A stretch of 64,000 nt of DNA, from positions 2,979,587-3,043,586 of the forward strand of contig NZ_CP044545.1 in NCBI RefSeq assembly GCF_008935075.1, written 5' to 3'. This DNA comes from Pradoshia sp. D12 (GTDB taxonomy: Bacteria > Bacillota > Bacilli > Bacillales > Pradoshiaceae). The position numbers and the translations under genes are program-made. Of the stretch, positions 1-9,573 are shown one piece after another; position 1 is the stretch's first letter; each line of letters opens with the position of its first letter. A model generated the notes under the pieces. The model was not told the origin of the DNA. It did not search any database and saw nothing but the letters and a program-made list of their open reading frames with translations.

Positions 1-157
1 TCTTTTAGACTGCCTCCCTCCTGCTCCCTCATCATGATTGACCTTCTTGCTCACTGCTTTCTTCCTGTGTCCTTGGCATATCAAATGCTGCCGGCTCGAT
101 ATGCGGTATCACATGCTGGCCATCGGGATTGTAGGAAGGAGATCCTGTTTCAAACTG

Positions 158-1783
158 CTAACCCCCATACCTTTGATGAAATTGGGAATCCTGAAAAAAC
201 GGTTGTTGAGCAGCATGCTGATACATAGGGTGACTCATGCCTTGCTGTTCATACTGACCCATTTGTTGACCCATTCCTTGTTGGTCATACTGGCCCATTG
301 AATGACTCATACCTTGTTGGTCATACTGACCCATTGGCTGACTCATACCTTGTTGGTCATACTGACCCATTGGCTGACTCATACCTTGTTGGTCATACTG
401 GCCCATTGAATGACTCATACCTTGCTGGTCATACTGACCCATCGATTGACTCATACCTTGCTGGTCATACTGACCCATCGATTGACTCATACCTTGCTGG
501 TCATACTGACCCATTGGCTGACTCATACCTTGTTGGCCATACTTGCCCATTGAATGACTCATACCTTGTTGGCCATACTTGCCCATTGAATGACTCATAC
601 CTTGTTGGTCATATTGATTCATTGGCTGATAAAAAGACCCCTGTGCTCCTGTATCAGAACAGCCGCAGCCTTTCGGTATATACCCATCAAACGGAATATA
701 TTGCTGTTGTTGCTGTTGCTGTTGATAATGATGATCCATCATATGGCTTGACGATTCCATCCCATAATGGGAAGATTCATATCCATGATGCCCAAATCCT
801 GGATGTTGATAGTAGCCTTGTGTTCCCTGTACAGGGAATTGGCCATACGGGGACATCGTTCCGCCTTGATGATACCCTTGCTGCTGCGGATAATAATCCC
901 CATGGTGGCCTCCCATCTTATGGCTTGATTCGTGGTGCCCATAGTGAAAGCTTGAACTGTCTTCCATTCCGTCTCCATGACCCCAGTAAGGCTGGTGGAA
1001 AGACGGTTGGTGATAAGACGGTCCAGTCATATATGACTGATTAAAATAAGGCGTTGGATAGGCCATGCATGGATGCATCATAACTGGCGGGCAGCATGGA
1101 TCATAATATGGAATCATAGGCGGACAATATTCCGGCATATACTGCGGCATTGGCTGCGGTTTCGGCATTGGCATGGGCTGTGGCTTCGGCATTGGTTTTT
1201 CCATTTTCTTCGGCTTTTCTTTTATGATTGGCTTTTCTTTTATGACTGGCTTCTCTTTAACTTTAGGTACCTCCTTAATAATAGGCATAGGAGGAGGTGT
1301 TTGCATTTCCATTTTGGCCATATTCATTAAATAATAGTTGTTGATATCAATTTCTGGTACAACAGGTTTTACAATGGCCTGTGGGGCGACATACGGCATT
1401 TTAGGCATTTCTTTAACAGGCTTTTCTTTTTTAATATCCATCGGTTGTATTGGCATCTCCTTCACTGCTGGTGGTGGTGACACAATCGGCATCTCTTTCG
1501 GTTTACTCGGAACTGTCTCGGTCTCTGCTTTTATACTTTCCTTCACATTTGAACTCCCACCTGAAATAGGAACTTCCTTTACGGTTCCAAAATTAATCTT
1601 TGTATTGCCTCCTTTTTTTACAGATGGAGACGTATTATCGGGTATTTTAATTTTCATGCCAGGCATCAGCATATCCGGATTGCTGAGCTGTGAATTCATT
1701 TTCTTTAATGTTTCAAAATTCACTCCATATTTCTTAGCAATCTTCCATAATGTGTCGCCCTTTTGGACGATGTGTATTTTCAC
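158..1783 (-). CDS. safA: SafA, LysM spore coat/cortex assembly protein
   Basis: SafA is a morphogenetic protein at the cortex-coat interface and recruits inner coat proteins during sporulation. The N-terminus (residues 1-50, HIVQKGDTLWKIAKKYG) is a LysM peptidoglycan-binding domain. A Pro/Lys/Met-rich linker with KPMPKPQPMP-type runs follows, then a His/Tyr/Gln-rich region and a Gln-rich tandem repeat. I chose the GTG at 1783 because a GGGAGGG site lies just upstream and the LysM domain begins there; a longer frame to 1804 lacks a good ribosome site. At 541 residues it is longer than the B. subtilis protein (about 387). It is divergent from niaR, as in B. subtilis. The first 157 bases of the window show no further complete gene. 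Confidence 0.9.
   Translation of the reverse strand: MKIHIVQKGDTLWKIAKKYGVNFETLKKMNSQLSNPDMLMPGMKIKIPDNTSPSVKKGGNTKINFGTVKEVPISGGSSNVKESIKAETETVPSKPKEMPIVSPPPAVKEMPIQPMDIKKEKPVKEMPKMPYVAPQAIVKPVVPEIDINNYYLMNMAKMEMQTPPPMPIIKEVPKVKEKPVIKEKPIIKEKPKKMEKPMPKPQPMPMPKPQPMPQYMPEYCPPMIPYYDPCCPPVMMHPCMAYPTPYFNQSYMTGPSYHQPSFHQPYWGHGDGMEDSSSFHYGHHESSHKMGGHHGDYYPQQQGYHQGGTMSPYGQFPVQGTQGYYQHPGFGHHGYESSHYGMESSSHMMDHHYQQQQQQQQYIPFDGYIPKGCGCSDTGAQGSFYQPMNQYDQQGMSHSMGKYGQQGMSHSMGKYGQQGMSQPMGQYDQQGMSQSMGQYDQQGMSQSMGQYDQQGMSHSMGQYDQQGMSQPMGQYDQQGMSQPMGQYDQQGMSHSMGQYDQQGMGQQMGQYEQQGMSHPMYQHAAQQPFFQDSQFHQRYGG
215..620 (-). repeat. 36-bp tandem repeat inside safA (about 11 units)
   Basis: About eleven in-frame units encode a 12-residue motif of the type YDQQGMSQSMGQ, varying at D/G, H/Q and S/P. 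The units are nearly identical at DNA level, so copy number could change by slippage or unequal recombination without breaking the frame. Confidence 0.9.
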
Positions 1784-1953
1784 GCATAATCCCTCCCTAC
1801 GCATATGTCCATATATACTATGATTGATTGGGCAGATTGCTATTGATTTAAGAAAATTTATGCGGAATTATTCTGGTTTATGAAGGAAATCCCTCTATGT
1901 TACAATAAAGACAACCAGTATTTTAAAATAACACCTAAGCAAGGAGGGCATAA

Positions 1954-2493
1954 GTGATGACCCAGAAAAAATATACAACAGAAGAACGGCGTAAATATAT
2001 CCTATCCATTTTAAAAGAACGTCATGAACCGATTACAGGAAGTGAGCTCTCTATTATTTGCTCAGTCAGCCGCCAAATCATAGTTGGAGATATTACCTTG
2101 CTTAAAGCACGGAATGAACCAATCATAGCCACGCCAAGTGGGTACATTTATATACATCAAATCGATCCAAAATTGGAACGGAAAACAAGGATTATTGCGA
2201 GTTTCCATGCACCTGAACAAGCAGAAGAGGAACTACTGCTTTTAGTGGACTGCGGTGTTACGGTGAAGGATGTAAAAGTGGAACATCCCATGTACGGTGA
2301 CTTAACAGCATCCATTATGGTCAGCACCAGACAAGATGTCCGGCAGTTTATCGCCAATCTAAAAAATACAAATGCCTCTCTCTTGTCCCAGTTAACAAAT
2401 GGTTTACATCTTCATACCATTGAAGCTGCAAGTGAAGCGGAGCTCGAGCAAGCAGTACAGGCATTAAGAAATGCAGGTTTTTTGAAAGAATAA
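1954..2493 (+). CDS. niaR: NiaR, niacin-responsive repressor of NAD biosynthesis
   Basis: This matches the NiaR (YrxA) family, which represses nadBCA and niacin uptake genes when niacin is plentiful. The N-terminal 60 residues form a winged HTH (RRKYILSILKERHEPITGSELS followed by SRQIIVGDI). The C-terminal 3H domain shows its histidines in VEHPMYGDL, the LHLHTIEA segment and nearby. At about 179 residues it is the family's usual length. An AGGAGG site precedes both GTG 1954 and ATG 1957, and either could be the start. It is monocistronic, ending in a strong terminator shared with pheA. Confidence 0.9.
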   Translation: MMTQKKYTTEERRKYILSILKERHEPITGSELSIICSVSRQIIVGDITLLKARNEPIIATPSGYIYIHQIDPKLERKTRIIASFHAPEQAEEELLLLVDCGVTVKDVKVEHPMYGDLTASIMVSTRQDVRQFIANLKNTNASLLSQLTNGLHLHTIEAASEAELEQAVQALRNAGFLKE

Positions 2494-2535
2494 AAAGATA
2501 TGCTGCGCAATTTTAATTATGTAAAAGAATAAATA

Positions 2536-2563
2536 GGACCCCTGCTGAATATAGCAGGGGTCC
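2536..2563. terminator. Bidirectional terminator between niaR and pheA
   Basis: GGACCCCTGCT and its exact inverse AGCAGGGGTCC surround a short loop, with T-rich flanks. It can end both niaR (plus) and the obg-pheB-pheA operon (minus). Confidence 0.85.
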
Positions 2564-2585
2564 TTCGTTTAATCTTGAGTGATGA

Positions 2586-3434
2586 TTAATAACTATAATA
2601 ACTGCCCATAACCGTGACTTGGCAACCCAAGGCTTCCATTTCGGCAATGGCACCAGGCAACAGAATATCATCCATCTTTTGTTCGATATCGATAATGAAG
2701 AAATAGTTGCCAAGTCCTGTTTTTAATGGTCTGGACTCGATTTTGGAAAGGTTAAGCTTCCTCCACGAAAAGGCTGATAACACTTGATGGAGAGCTCCGG
2801 CATGGTCAGCTGGAAGCAATACCATAATCGTTGTTTTTTCTCCTTTTTGTTGAATAGGAATCATTTTTTCCGATAACGGCTTATGGCCCAGAATAACAAA
2901 TCGTGTATGGTTATGAGAATAGTCGTGTATATCCCATTTTACAATCGAAAGTCCATATTCTTCAGCAGCCATTTCATTTGCAATCGCTGCTGTCATCTCA
3001 TCCGGATGCTCTTGAATATAGTGAGCGGCTGCAGCAGTGGAGGTAATACTTTCACATCGTACGCCTTTCATATCTCCATGCAGGAATTTATGACATTGGG
3101 CTATCGCATGACTGTGCGAAATAATCCGATCAATCCTGGTTAACTCATTGACATGAGAAGGATGAACCATTAAATGCTGGCGAATAGGGGCGGAAAACTC
3201 TGCAACTATCGGAATCGGGACTTCATGAATCAAATAATCCAGTGTGATATTGACTGATCCCTCCAAAGCATTTTCTAATGGAATAACCGCATAATCAACC
3301 AGCTTAGCTTCCACAGCATCCATACATTCAGGAATTGTCATAAATGCCTGCCTTTGTCCATAGGGAAATAATTTTGATGCTGCCAAATCACAAAATGTAG
3401 CTTTTGGCCCTAGATAGGCAATACGTATGTCCAA
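2586..3434 (-). CDS. pheA: Prephenate dehydratase
   Basis: It converts prephenate to phenylpyruvate, the last committed step to phenylalanine. The catalytic domain (residues 1-180) opens with IAYLGPKATF and contains the TRF motif (HNHTRFVILG). A C-terminal ACT domain (about 195-280) carries the ESRP motif used for Phe feedback inhibition. At 282 residues it is typical for Bacillus. It lies just downstream of pheB in the same operon and ends at the terminator at 2536-2563. Confidence 0.95.
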   Translation of the reverse strand: MDIRIAYLGPKATFCDLAASKLFPYGQRQAFMTIPECMDAVEAKLVDYAVIPLENALEGSVNITLDYLIHEVPIPIVAEFSAPIRQHLMVHPSHVNELTRIDRIISHSHAIAQCHKFLHGDMKGVRCESITSTAAAAHYIQEHPDEMTAAIANEMAAEEYGLSIVKWDIHDYSHNHTRFVILGHKPLSEKMIPIQQKGEKTTIMVLLPADHAGALHQVLSAFSWRKLNLSKIESRPLKTGLGNYFFIIDIEQKMDDILLPGAIAEMEALGCQVTVMGSYYSY

Positions 3435-3488
3435 AGTGTTCTCCCCCTGCTCTAAACCTCTCTGTTTCTCTATCTATGTATTTATTTT

Positions 3489-3941
3489 TCAAGCTCCTGA
3501 GCCTAATATTTCAACCTTATCCACGAATTCAAGCCTTTTTAAACGGTTTATAAATTCGTTCATTTCCATATGCATCTCACCTGTATTTAACGATAAGGTT
3601 ACATTTGCACGTCCCTGAATCGGAATGGTTTGATGGATGGTCAGCACGTTGCATCCCGAGGATGCAACGATACCGAGTAATTCAGAAAGCGTGCCTGACC
3701 TGTCTTCCAAATGGAAAAATAGCGTAATAATTTTTTCTTTTACCACTGAATGAAAAGGAAAAACTGTATCTCTGTACTTATAAAAAGCACTTCTGCTTAA
3801 ATCGACGCTTCTAACAGCCTCCCAAACAGAAACAGCCTTTCCTCTTTCAATCATTTCTTTAGCCTGCAAAGTTTTTTGCATCGCCTCAGGCAATACATCT
3901 TCCCTGACTAAATAAAATTTCTTATCAGCTTTATTATGCAA
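3489..3941 (-). CDS. pheB: ACT-domain protein PheB
   Basis: This 150-residue protein has an N-terminal segment ([26 protein letters not shown]) and a C-terminal ACT domain starting near residue 70 ([33 protein letters not shown]). The family sits beside pheA in Bacillus and is often annotated as chorismate mutase-like, but there is no catalytic chorismate mutase motif. A regulatory amino-acid-binding role is the safer reading. It lies between obg and pheA, 40 bp after obg. Confidence 0.9.
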   Translation of the reverse strand: MHNKADKKFYLVREDVLPEAMQKTLQAKEMIERGKAVSVWEAVRSVDLSRSAFYKYRDTVFPFHSVVKEKIITLFFHLEDRSGTLSELLGIVASSGCNVLTIHQTIPIQGRANVTLSLNTGEMHMEMNEFINRLKRLEFVDKVEILGSGA

Positions 3942-3981
3942 GCAAGTTCACCCTCTTTGGAACCATCCTAAAACTTTGTGC

Positions 3982-5271
3982 TTAATCTACAAATTCAAAT
4001 TCATATTCCATTAAACGAACAATATCTCCGTCAACTGCTCCGCGCTGTCTAAGAGCTTCATCCACACCCATTGCTCTAAGCTGGCGGGCAAAGCGTTTAA
4101 TAGATTCATCACGGCTGAAGTCTGTCATCTTGAATAGTTTTTCAAGCTTATCGCCAGTAACAACAAAGGTACCGTCCGATTCTCGTGTAATAACGAATTC
4201 TGCTTTTTCTGCCTCATGTTTATAGAGAACACGATGAACACCGCTTGTCTCTTCTTCATGCTCAAGCGGGAATTCCGGAGTTTCCTCAATTTTATCGGCA
4301 ACAGCAAACAGTAATTCACGCAAGCCTTCATGAGTAACCGATGAAATCGGGAAGACTGGTACATCATCTTCTAGCTGTTCTTTAAAAGCCTTTAAATTCT
4401 CTTCAGAATCAGGCATATCCATTTTACTTGCTGCGATAATTTGCGGCCTTTCCGTTAGGCGTAAATTATACTCTTCAAGTTCCTTATTAATTGTCACATA
4501 ATCTTCATAAGGATCACGGCCTTCCTGACCGGACATATCAATGACATGGACGATTACACGCGTACGCTCAATATGGCGCAGGAATTGATGACCCAGCCCA
4601 ACACCTTCATGAGCCCCTTCAATCAGTCCAGGTAAATCTGCCATGACGAAGCTGCGTCCATCTCCGGTTTCAACCACACCTAGATTAGGGACAATCGTAG
4701 TGAAATGGTACTCAGCAATCTTTGGCTTGGCAGCTGAAACAGACGATAGCAATGTGGATTTACCTACACTCGGAAATCCAACCAAGCCTACATCTGCCAG
4801 TAATTTCAATTCCATAATTATATCACGTTCAACCCCTGGTTCACCCTTCTCAGATAGTTCAGGAGCTGGGTTTGCAGGTGTAGCAAAACGAGTATTACCA
4901 CGTCCGCCTCGTCCGCCCTTCGCAATAATGGCACGCTGGCCGTGTTCGGTTAAATCTGCAATAATTTCACCAGTATTGGCATCTGAAACAACTGTGCCCG
5001 GAGGAACTTTGACAATCATGTCAGCTGAATTCTTACCATGCTGATTTTTAGACATTCCATGTTCCCCTCTGGGTGCTTTAAAATGCCTTTTATATCGGAA
5101 ATCCATTAGTGTGCGAAGTCCTTCTTCTACTTCAAATACAACATTTGCTCCATGGCCTCCGTCTCCACCGGCCGGACCGCCCTTAGGTACATACTTTTCT
5201 CTTCGGAAAGCGACCATTCCATTGCCGCCATCTCCACCTTTAACGTAAATCTTGACTTGATCCACAAACAT
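3982..5271 (-). CDS. obgE: Obg GTPase
   Basis: Obg is an essential GTPase linked to 50S ribosome assembly, the general stress response and the sporulation phosphorelay. A glycine-rich Obg fold ([17 protein letters not shown]) occupies residues 1-158. The G domain follows with P-loop GFPSVGKST, switch DLPGLIEGA and SKMD. A C-terminal OCT domain ends in acidic residues. I start at the ATG at 5271 (MFVDQ), matching other Obg proteins; the GTG 12 bases upstream overlaps the AGGTG ribosome site. It is 429 residues long. As in B. subtilis, it follows spo0B, here with a 40-bp gap. Confidence 0.97.
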   Translation of the reverse strand: MFVDQVKIYVKGGDGGNGMVAFRREKYVPKGGPAGGDGGHGANVVFEVEEGLRTLMDFRYKRHFKAPRGEHGMSKNQHGKNSADMIVKVPPGTVVSDANTGEIIADLTEHGQRAIIAKGGRGGRGNTRFATPANPAPELSEKGEPGVERDIIMELKLLADVGLVGFPSVGKSTLLSSVSAAKPKIAEYHFTTIVPNLGVVETGDGRSFVMADLPGLIEGAHEGVGLGHQFLRHIERTRVIVHVIDMSGQEGRDPYEDYVTINKELEEYNLRLTERPQIIAASKMDMPDSEENLKAFKEQLEDDVPVFPISSVTHEGLRELLFAVADKIEETPEFPLEHEEETSGVHRVLYKHEAEKAEFVITRESDGTFVVTGDKLEKLFKMTDFSRDESIKRFARQLRAMGVDEALRQRGAVDGDIVRLMEYEFEFVD

Positions 5272-5313
5272 GGGTGGTAACACCTACTTTCTGCTTTTGC
5301 AACTCTTTGATTG

Positions 5314-5844
5314 TTATCTTACCGTTATTTCAAAATAAAAAGAATTAATATCCTCTGTAATGCCCGATATTTTTAAAGGCTCTTTTACCTGAAACATTTT
5401 TATTAATTCTTCTTTATTGTTTACTGGTCCCTGAAAATCAAAACCAATCTTTAATGAATCCTCATCTGTTTTGCTGAGCAGGATGGTTAAATGCAGGATA
5501 TCTAATGCTTCTATTTGCCTATTCACTTCATTGAAAAACTTCTTCATCCAATTGGTTATCAATTCATCCAATTCCGGATAGCCTTTTATATCATCCATAA
5601 TTTCATATGTAATATGGAATTTGTAATGAAGCCACTTACCTGTCAATAAAAGTTCGGAAAGCATCGGCATATTCATATTTGAGATTTTCGCTTCCTGTTG
5701 TGCTTCAATAATAATTTCATCTACAAGACCAGATACTCTATCCATTTTACCTAATGCCATATTTCCTTTAATCAGCTGTATTTTGTTTAACCAATCATGA
5801 CGTGCATGCCTCAGTAATTCTACAGTCGTCCATTTTGTTTCCAT
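5314..5844 (-). CDS. spo0B: Spo0B sporulation phosphotransferase
   Basis: Spo0B moves phosphate from Spo0F to Spo0A in the sporulation phosphorelay. The four-helix-bundle motif LLRHARHDWLNKIQLIKGN (residues 10-30) contains the phospho-accepting His in HDWLNKIQ. The C-terminal domain resembles a histidine kinase ATPase but lacks ATP-binding N/G boxes, as is normal for Spo0B. It is 176 residues long. It sits between rpmA and obg, the conserved order. Confidence 0.92.
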   Translation of the reverse strand: METKWTTVELLRHARHDWLNKIQLIKGNMALGKMDRVSGLVDEIIIEAQQEAKISNMNMPMLSELLLTGKWLHYKFHITYEIMDDIKGYPELDELITNWMKKFFNEVNRQIEALDILHLTILLSKTDEDSLKIGFDFQGPVNNKEELIKMFQVKEPLKISGITEDINSFYFEITVR

Positions 5845-6019
5845 CTTAATACATTCTCCTGTCGGATTGGAATAATGAGGTCCTGGAAAAATCGCAAATC
5901 ATCTATTACAGTATAACAAATTTAGCGGAGTTTCAGGAGAGGAATATATTCGCCAGCAGTAAATAACTTGGGGTACATACGGAAGTATAATGGTTTTAAC
6001 CAAAAAAAACTCATATCTA

Positions 6020-6060
6020 AAAAAGAAAACTCCAACCAACAAGGTTAGAGCTTCTTTTGA
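6020..6060 (-). terminator. Terminator after rpmA
   Basis: On the minus strand a CTCTAACC / GGTTGGAG stem (one G-U pair) is followed by a T-rich run ending in TTTTTT. It separates the ribosomal protein operon from spo0B-obg. Confidence 0.75.
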
Positions 6061-6070
6061 CTGTTACTTA

Positions 6071-6376
<306 letters not shown>

Positions 6377-6700
6377 TTAGCTAAGAATAATTTTCATGTA
6401 TCTACCATAGTCACGTTCAATCGTTTGTAAGGAAACAAGCATGCCTTCGAGTAACAATTGTACCTTGTCATCGCTATCCGTTTCCGGAAAATGGACTTCA
6501 AGAAAACCGCCATCTTTACCTGCCTGTTTAATGATGGGTTCAACAGTAGTTAAACTCATCACGGCATTTACAGAGCCAAAAGCTACTGCAGATACCCCTG
6601 CACAAACGATATCCTGACCTTTTTGTGCAAAATCGGCGTGTCCTGATATACTGAACGAAGAAATTCGCTCATCAGCTCGCACTACCTTTACTTTAATCAT
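6377..6700 (-). CDS. prp: Prp, ribosomal-processing cysteine protease
   Basis: Prp (YsxB) cleaves the N-terminal extension of L27. The catalytic His lies in SISGHADFA (near residue 21) and the Cys in DIVCAGVSA (near residue 33), with the usual 11-residue spacing. At 107 residues it is typical. It lies between rplU and rpmA, so enzyme and substrate are co-expressed. Confidence 0.93.
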   Translation of the reverse strand: MIKVKVVRADERISSFSISGHADFAQKGQDIVCAGVSAVAFGSVNAVMSLTTVEPIIKQAGKDGGFLEVHFPETDSDDKVQLLLEGMLVSLQTIERDYGRYMKIILS

Positions 6701-6710
6701 ACGCGTCGCC

Positions 6711-7019
6711 TTAGAAGCTAATCTTTTCGATTGTTACTTTTGTGTAAGGCTGACGGTGACCTTGTTTTTTACGGTTGTTCTTTTTCGCTTTGTATTTGAA
6801 AACGATGATTTTCTTTTGTTTGCCGTGTTTTTCAACTTTACCTGTTACAGTAGCGCCTTCAACAACAGGGCTTCCAACTTTCACATCTTCTCCACCTACA
6901 AAAAGAACTTTATCGAAAGTAACGATGCCACCTTCTTCAACGTTCACTTTCTCAACGTAGATAGATTGACCTTCTTCTACTTTCACTTGCTTTCCACCAG
7001 TTTCAATAATTGCGTACAT
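6711..7019 (-). CDS. rplU: 50S ribosomal protein L21
   Basis: This is a full-length 102-residue L21 ([17 protein letters not shown] ... [14 protein letters not shown]) with the C-terminal basic [15 protein letters not shown] motif. It is first in the rplU-prp-rpmA operon. The upstream region has the features of the Firmicute L21 leader, which suggests autogenous control. Confidence 0.97.
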   Translation of the reverse strand: MYAIIETGGKQVKVEEGQSIYVEKVNVEEGGIVTFDKVLFVGGEDVKVGSPVVEGATVTGKVEKHGKQKKIIVFKYKAKKNNRKKQGHRQPYTKVTIEKISF

Positions 7020-7027
7020 ACCTGCAC

Positions 7028-7125
7028 CTCCTTAATTGTCTAAGACTCGCCGACGGCAGGCGCCATAATGGACTTATTACCTGACGTGTGCGGTTGTAGC
7101 ATGGGTGCTACAAACTTAACATAAA
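7028..7125 (-). promoter_or_regulatory. Probable ribosomal protein L21 leader RNA
   Basis: Upstream of rplU the minus strand forms a hairpin TTTGTAGCACCCATGCTACAA and a second GC-rich hairpin GCCTGCCGTCGGC, just before the AAGGAGG site. Position and two-hairpin layout fit the known Firmicute L21 leader motif. No covariance search was possible, so this is inferred. Confidence 0.55.
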
Positions 7126-7152
7126 AATACTATCATAATCAGACAAACATTG

Positions 7153-8649
7153 TCAATCATGATTTACTAACATACGGATAATAGACTTGTTTTTTATTCC
7201 TTCCTCTGTACGCTTCAAACGCTCTTCAAGATCTTTCTTATTTCCGAGGGCTCGAATTTCAAAACGATTGGCCCCTGTCATTCTTCCCTCCGTCACAAAT
7301 ATATTTTTAGTGCCTGACAGGATATGTATTTTCACCGCATGAATATTGTCCTTGATATACGTGTAAAAGGATGAATCAACCACAACCCATACAGAATCAT
7401 CCAAGCTGTATTTTAATGCCTCTAACTGACGTTCCAATTCATATATCGCGCTCTGACGGCTTTTTATTAATCCTGTTCCGCTGCATTCCAAGCAGTCTTC
7501 TTGAAGAATTTCATATAAATCCGGACCTTCTTTTTTTCGTGTTATTTGCATGAGTCCTAGTTCGGTAAACCCAATGACCACAGAACGCAGCGGATCATCT
7601 TTTAAGGCTGTTTCCATTGCTGCCTGTACTTGATGACGATGCTCAGGGGATTTCATATTAATAAAGTCAATTACAATAATCCCGGATAAATTGCGCAGAA
7701 TCATCTGTCTTCCTACTTCTGTTGCGGCGAGTATATTTGTATCCAAAATTGTTTTATTTATGTCGTGCTTTCCAGTAAACTTACCCGTATTTACATCTAT
7801 CACATGCATGGCTTCTGTTTTTCCAAAAAGTAAATACGATCCGTTCGAAAGCCAGACTACCTTTTTGACTGCTTTCTCCAATTCTTCAGTAACGCCGTGG
7901 GAATCATACAGACCCACTTTATCCTTTTGAAGCTTTGCTTCCCATGTTTCAGGTAGTACAGAACGGAGTAATTGCATTCCTTCTGCAGAATTAGTCCAAA
8001 GGTCCCCAGTTGTCCCTGTTGTCCAGCTTTCTATCAGATTCAGAATGCGATTTTGATCGCTTATAAGCGCTGGAGCTTTACTTTTTGACGCTTTTCTTTG
8101 TAATTGCTCATAACGTTCACGCAACTCGCTAAGCTTCGAGATAAAGGCTTCTTCATCCGCATCCAAGAATGATGTACGAACAATCACACCTTCATCTTTT
8201 TGCAGATGCTTGGCTGTTATATGTTTCCACTTCTGAACAGTCTTCCTATCTGCTTTTTTAGAAGTACGGACAAAATGTTCACCCCTTATATAAACAATTT
8301 CCGGCGAAGAAACTTCAATTAACGCACTTATTTTAGCGCCTTTCGTTCCTTCTGGATCCCGCAGAATGCGTACAAGCAGCTTTTCACCTTGCTTTACATA
8401 TGTTTTTGCCTCAGGGTCTAAATGGTAGTTCGGCGTTTCTTCAAATGGCAAATAGGCATTTTTATCAAACCCAATATCCACAAAAGCTGCGTTCATACCC
8501 GGTACAATTTCACGAACAATTCCAATGTAAACATTGCCGGCAAATGGGCCCTGCCCTTCTCTTTCAATATGTATCCTCATCAGCTTATCATCTTGCAATA
8601 AACCGAGACGTCGTTCCGTTCCTTGAAAATCAAGCACTATTTTTTTCAT
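7153..8649 (-). CDS. rng: Ribonuclease G/E family endoribonuclease
   Basis: This 498-residue protein has an S1 RNA-binding region near residues 35-110 (GNVYIGIVREIVPGMNAAFVDIGFDKNAYLP). The DNase I-like catalytic core carries the metal-binding aspartates in VIDVNTGKFTGK and IIVIDFINM, and the zinc-link CLECSGTG lies near residue 385. It would cut single-stranded AU-rich RNA in rRNA and mRNA maturation. B. subtilis 168 lacks it, but several other Bacillus lineages carry it here between spoIVFB and rplU. Confidence 0.93.
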   Translation of the reverse strand: MKKIVLDFQGTERRLGLLQDDKLMRIHIEREGQGPFAGNVYIGIVREIVPGMNAAFVDIGFDKNAYLPFEETPNYHLDPEAKTYVKQGEKLLVRILRDPEGTKGAKISALIEVSSPEIVYIRGEHFVRTSKKADRKTVQKWKHITAKHLQKDEGVIVRTSFLDADEEAFISKLSELRERYEQLQRKASKSKAPALISDQNRILNLIESWTTGTTGDLWTNSAEGMQLLRSVLPETWEAKLQKDKVGLYDSHGVTEELEKAVKKVVWLSNGSYLLFGKTEAMHVIDVNTGKFTGKHDINKTILDTNILAATEVGRQMILRNLSGIIVIDFINMKSPEHRHQVQAAMETALKDDPLRSVVIGFTELGLMQITRKKEGPDLYEILQEDCLECSGTGLIKSRQSAIYELERQLEALKYSLDDSVWVVVDSSFYTYIKDNIHAVKIHILSGTKNIFVTEGRMTGANRFEIRALGNKKDLEERLKRTEEGIKNKSIIRMLVNHD

Positions 8650-8706
8650 TAAAAAAATCCTCTCGTTGGCTCATTAATCTTACTTTAACGAGTCAGGAGA
8701 GGAGCG

Positions 8707-9573
8707 TCAATAAGGATACAAAAGTTCTCCAATAGGCCGATATGCCAATTTTGATGTAAAACAGGCATGTAAAACCTCCGCTTCATCCAGCTTTCCTAAT
8801 TCTTCATCCTTGTTTTTCACGATTATAATATGCTTATTGTCTCTACGGAAATCCTCAAGTATTTTATAAACCTTTATATCCTTTTCCGCTTCCAGCCGTG
8901 ATATCGCTCTAATATCCTTATTATGTCCATAATGTCTTTCCATCAAAAAGCGTAAAAATACAAATTGACGGTGTTTCCACTCCTTCCATAAAGAAAAGAT
9001 CAGAAAGCCAACAACCATCCACCAATTCATATTTAGCGGATTTACAACGACCAATCCGATTAAAGCAAGAAACAGACTGACACCGGAAATGATAATAATT
9101 AGACGGTGCGCATGCAGGAAGGGCATCCGCTTGCTTAATAAAACAAACAACGCTTTTCCTCCATCCAGGGGCCAGATAGGGGCTAAATTTATAAATAAAA
9201 CAATAAAATTATATAGAATTAAACTTGTATAGATATAATCTGATATAAAGCCAATTGTGTAAAAAAGATAAGTCAGCAGCAAAATCCAAACATGCTGCAA
9301 AGGACCGGATGCCAACACAATTAATTCCTCATGCCATGGCCGGTTTCCATGCTCATCTGTCTCCAGCTCTCCGCCAAAAGGCAAAAGTGTAACTGATTTT
9401 ATCCTCCAGCCAAATAACTGCGCAGCAATAGCATGACCCAGCTCATGACATAATACGATTGCAAACATTAAAAGCAATTCAGTAAACCTGGCTGTCAACA
9501 CACCAAGAGCAAGTAACAACCAGGTTAATGGATGAATGCGTATTTTCGTAAGCACAGGCCATATTTTATTCAA
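8707..9573 (-). CDS. spoIVFB: SpoIVFB, pro-sigma-K processing intramembrane protease
   Basis: This site-2-type zinc metalloprotease cuts pro-sigma K in the outer forespore membrane. HELGH (VLCHELGHAIAAQ) lies near residue 43 and the third metal ligand lies in NLAPIWPLDGGKAL near residue 135. Several membrane helices are followed by a C-terminal CBS-like domain (about 205-288) that can sense ATP. At 288 residues it is full length. It overlaps the end of spoIVFA by 8 bases, consistent with translational coupling to its inhibitor. Confidence 0.95.
   Translation of the reverse strand: MNKIWPVLTKIRIHPLTWLLLALGVLTARFTELLLMFAIVLCHELGHAIAAQLFGWRIKSVTLLPFGGELETDEHGNRPWHEELIVLASGPLQHVWILLLTYLFYTIGFISDYIYTSLILYNFIVLFINLAPIWPLDGGKALFVLLSKRMPFLHAHRLIIIISGVSLFLALIGLVVVNPLNMNWWMVVGFLIFSLWKEWKHRQFVFLRFLMERHYGHNKDIRAISRLEAEKDIKVYKILEDFRRDNKHIIIVKNKDEELGKLDEAEVLHACFTSKLAYRPIGELLYPY

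Noticed and set aside
298-1044. Plus-strand frame of 248 codons with SYLVGHTDPL-type repeats
   Set aside because: It is the antisense of the SafA tandem repeat; it has no ribosome site and no independent support.
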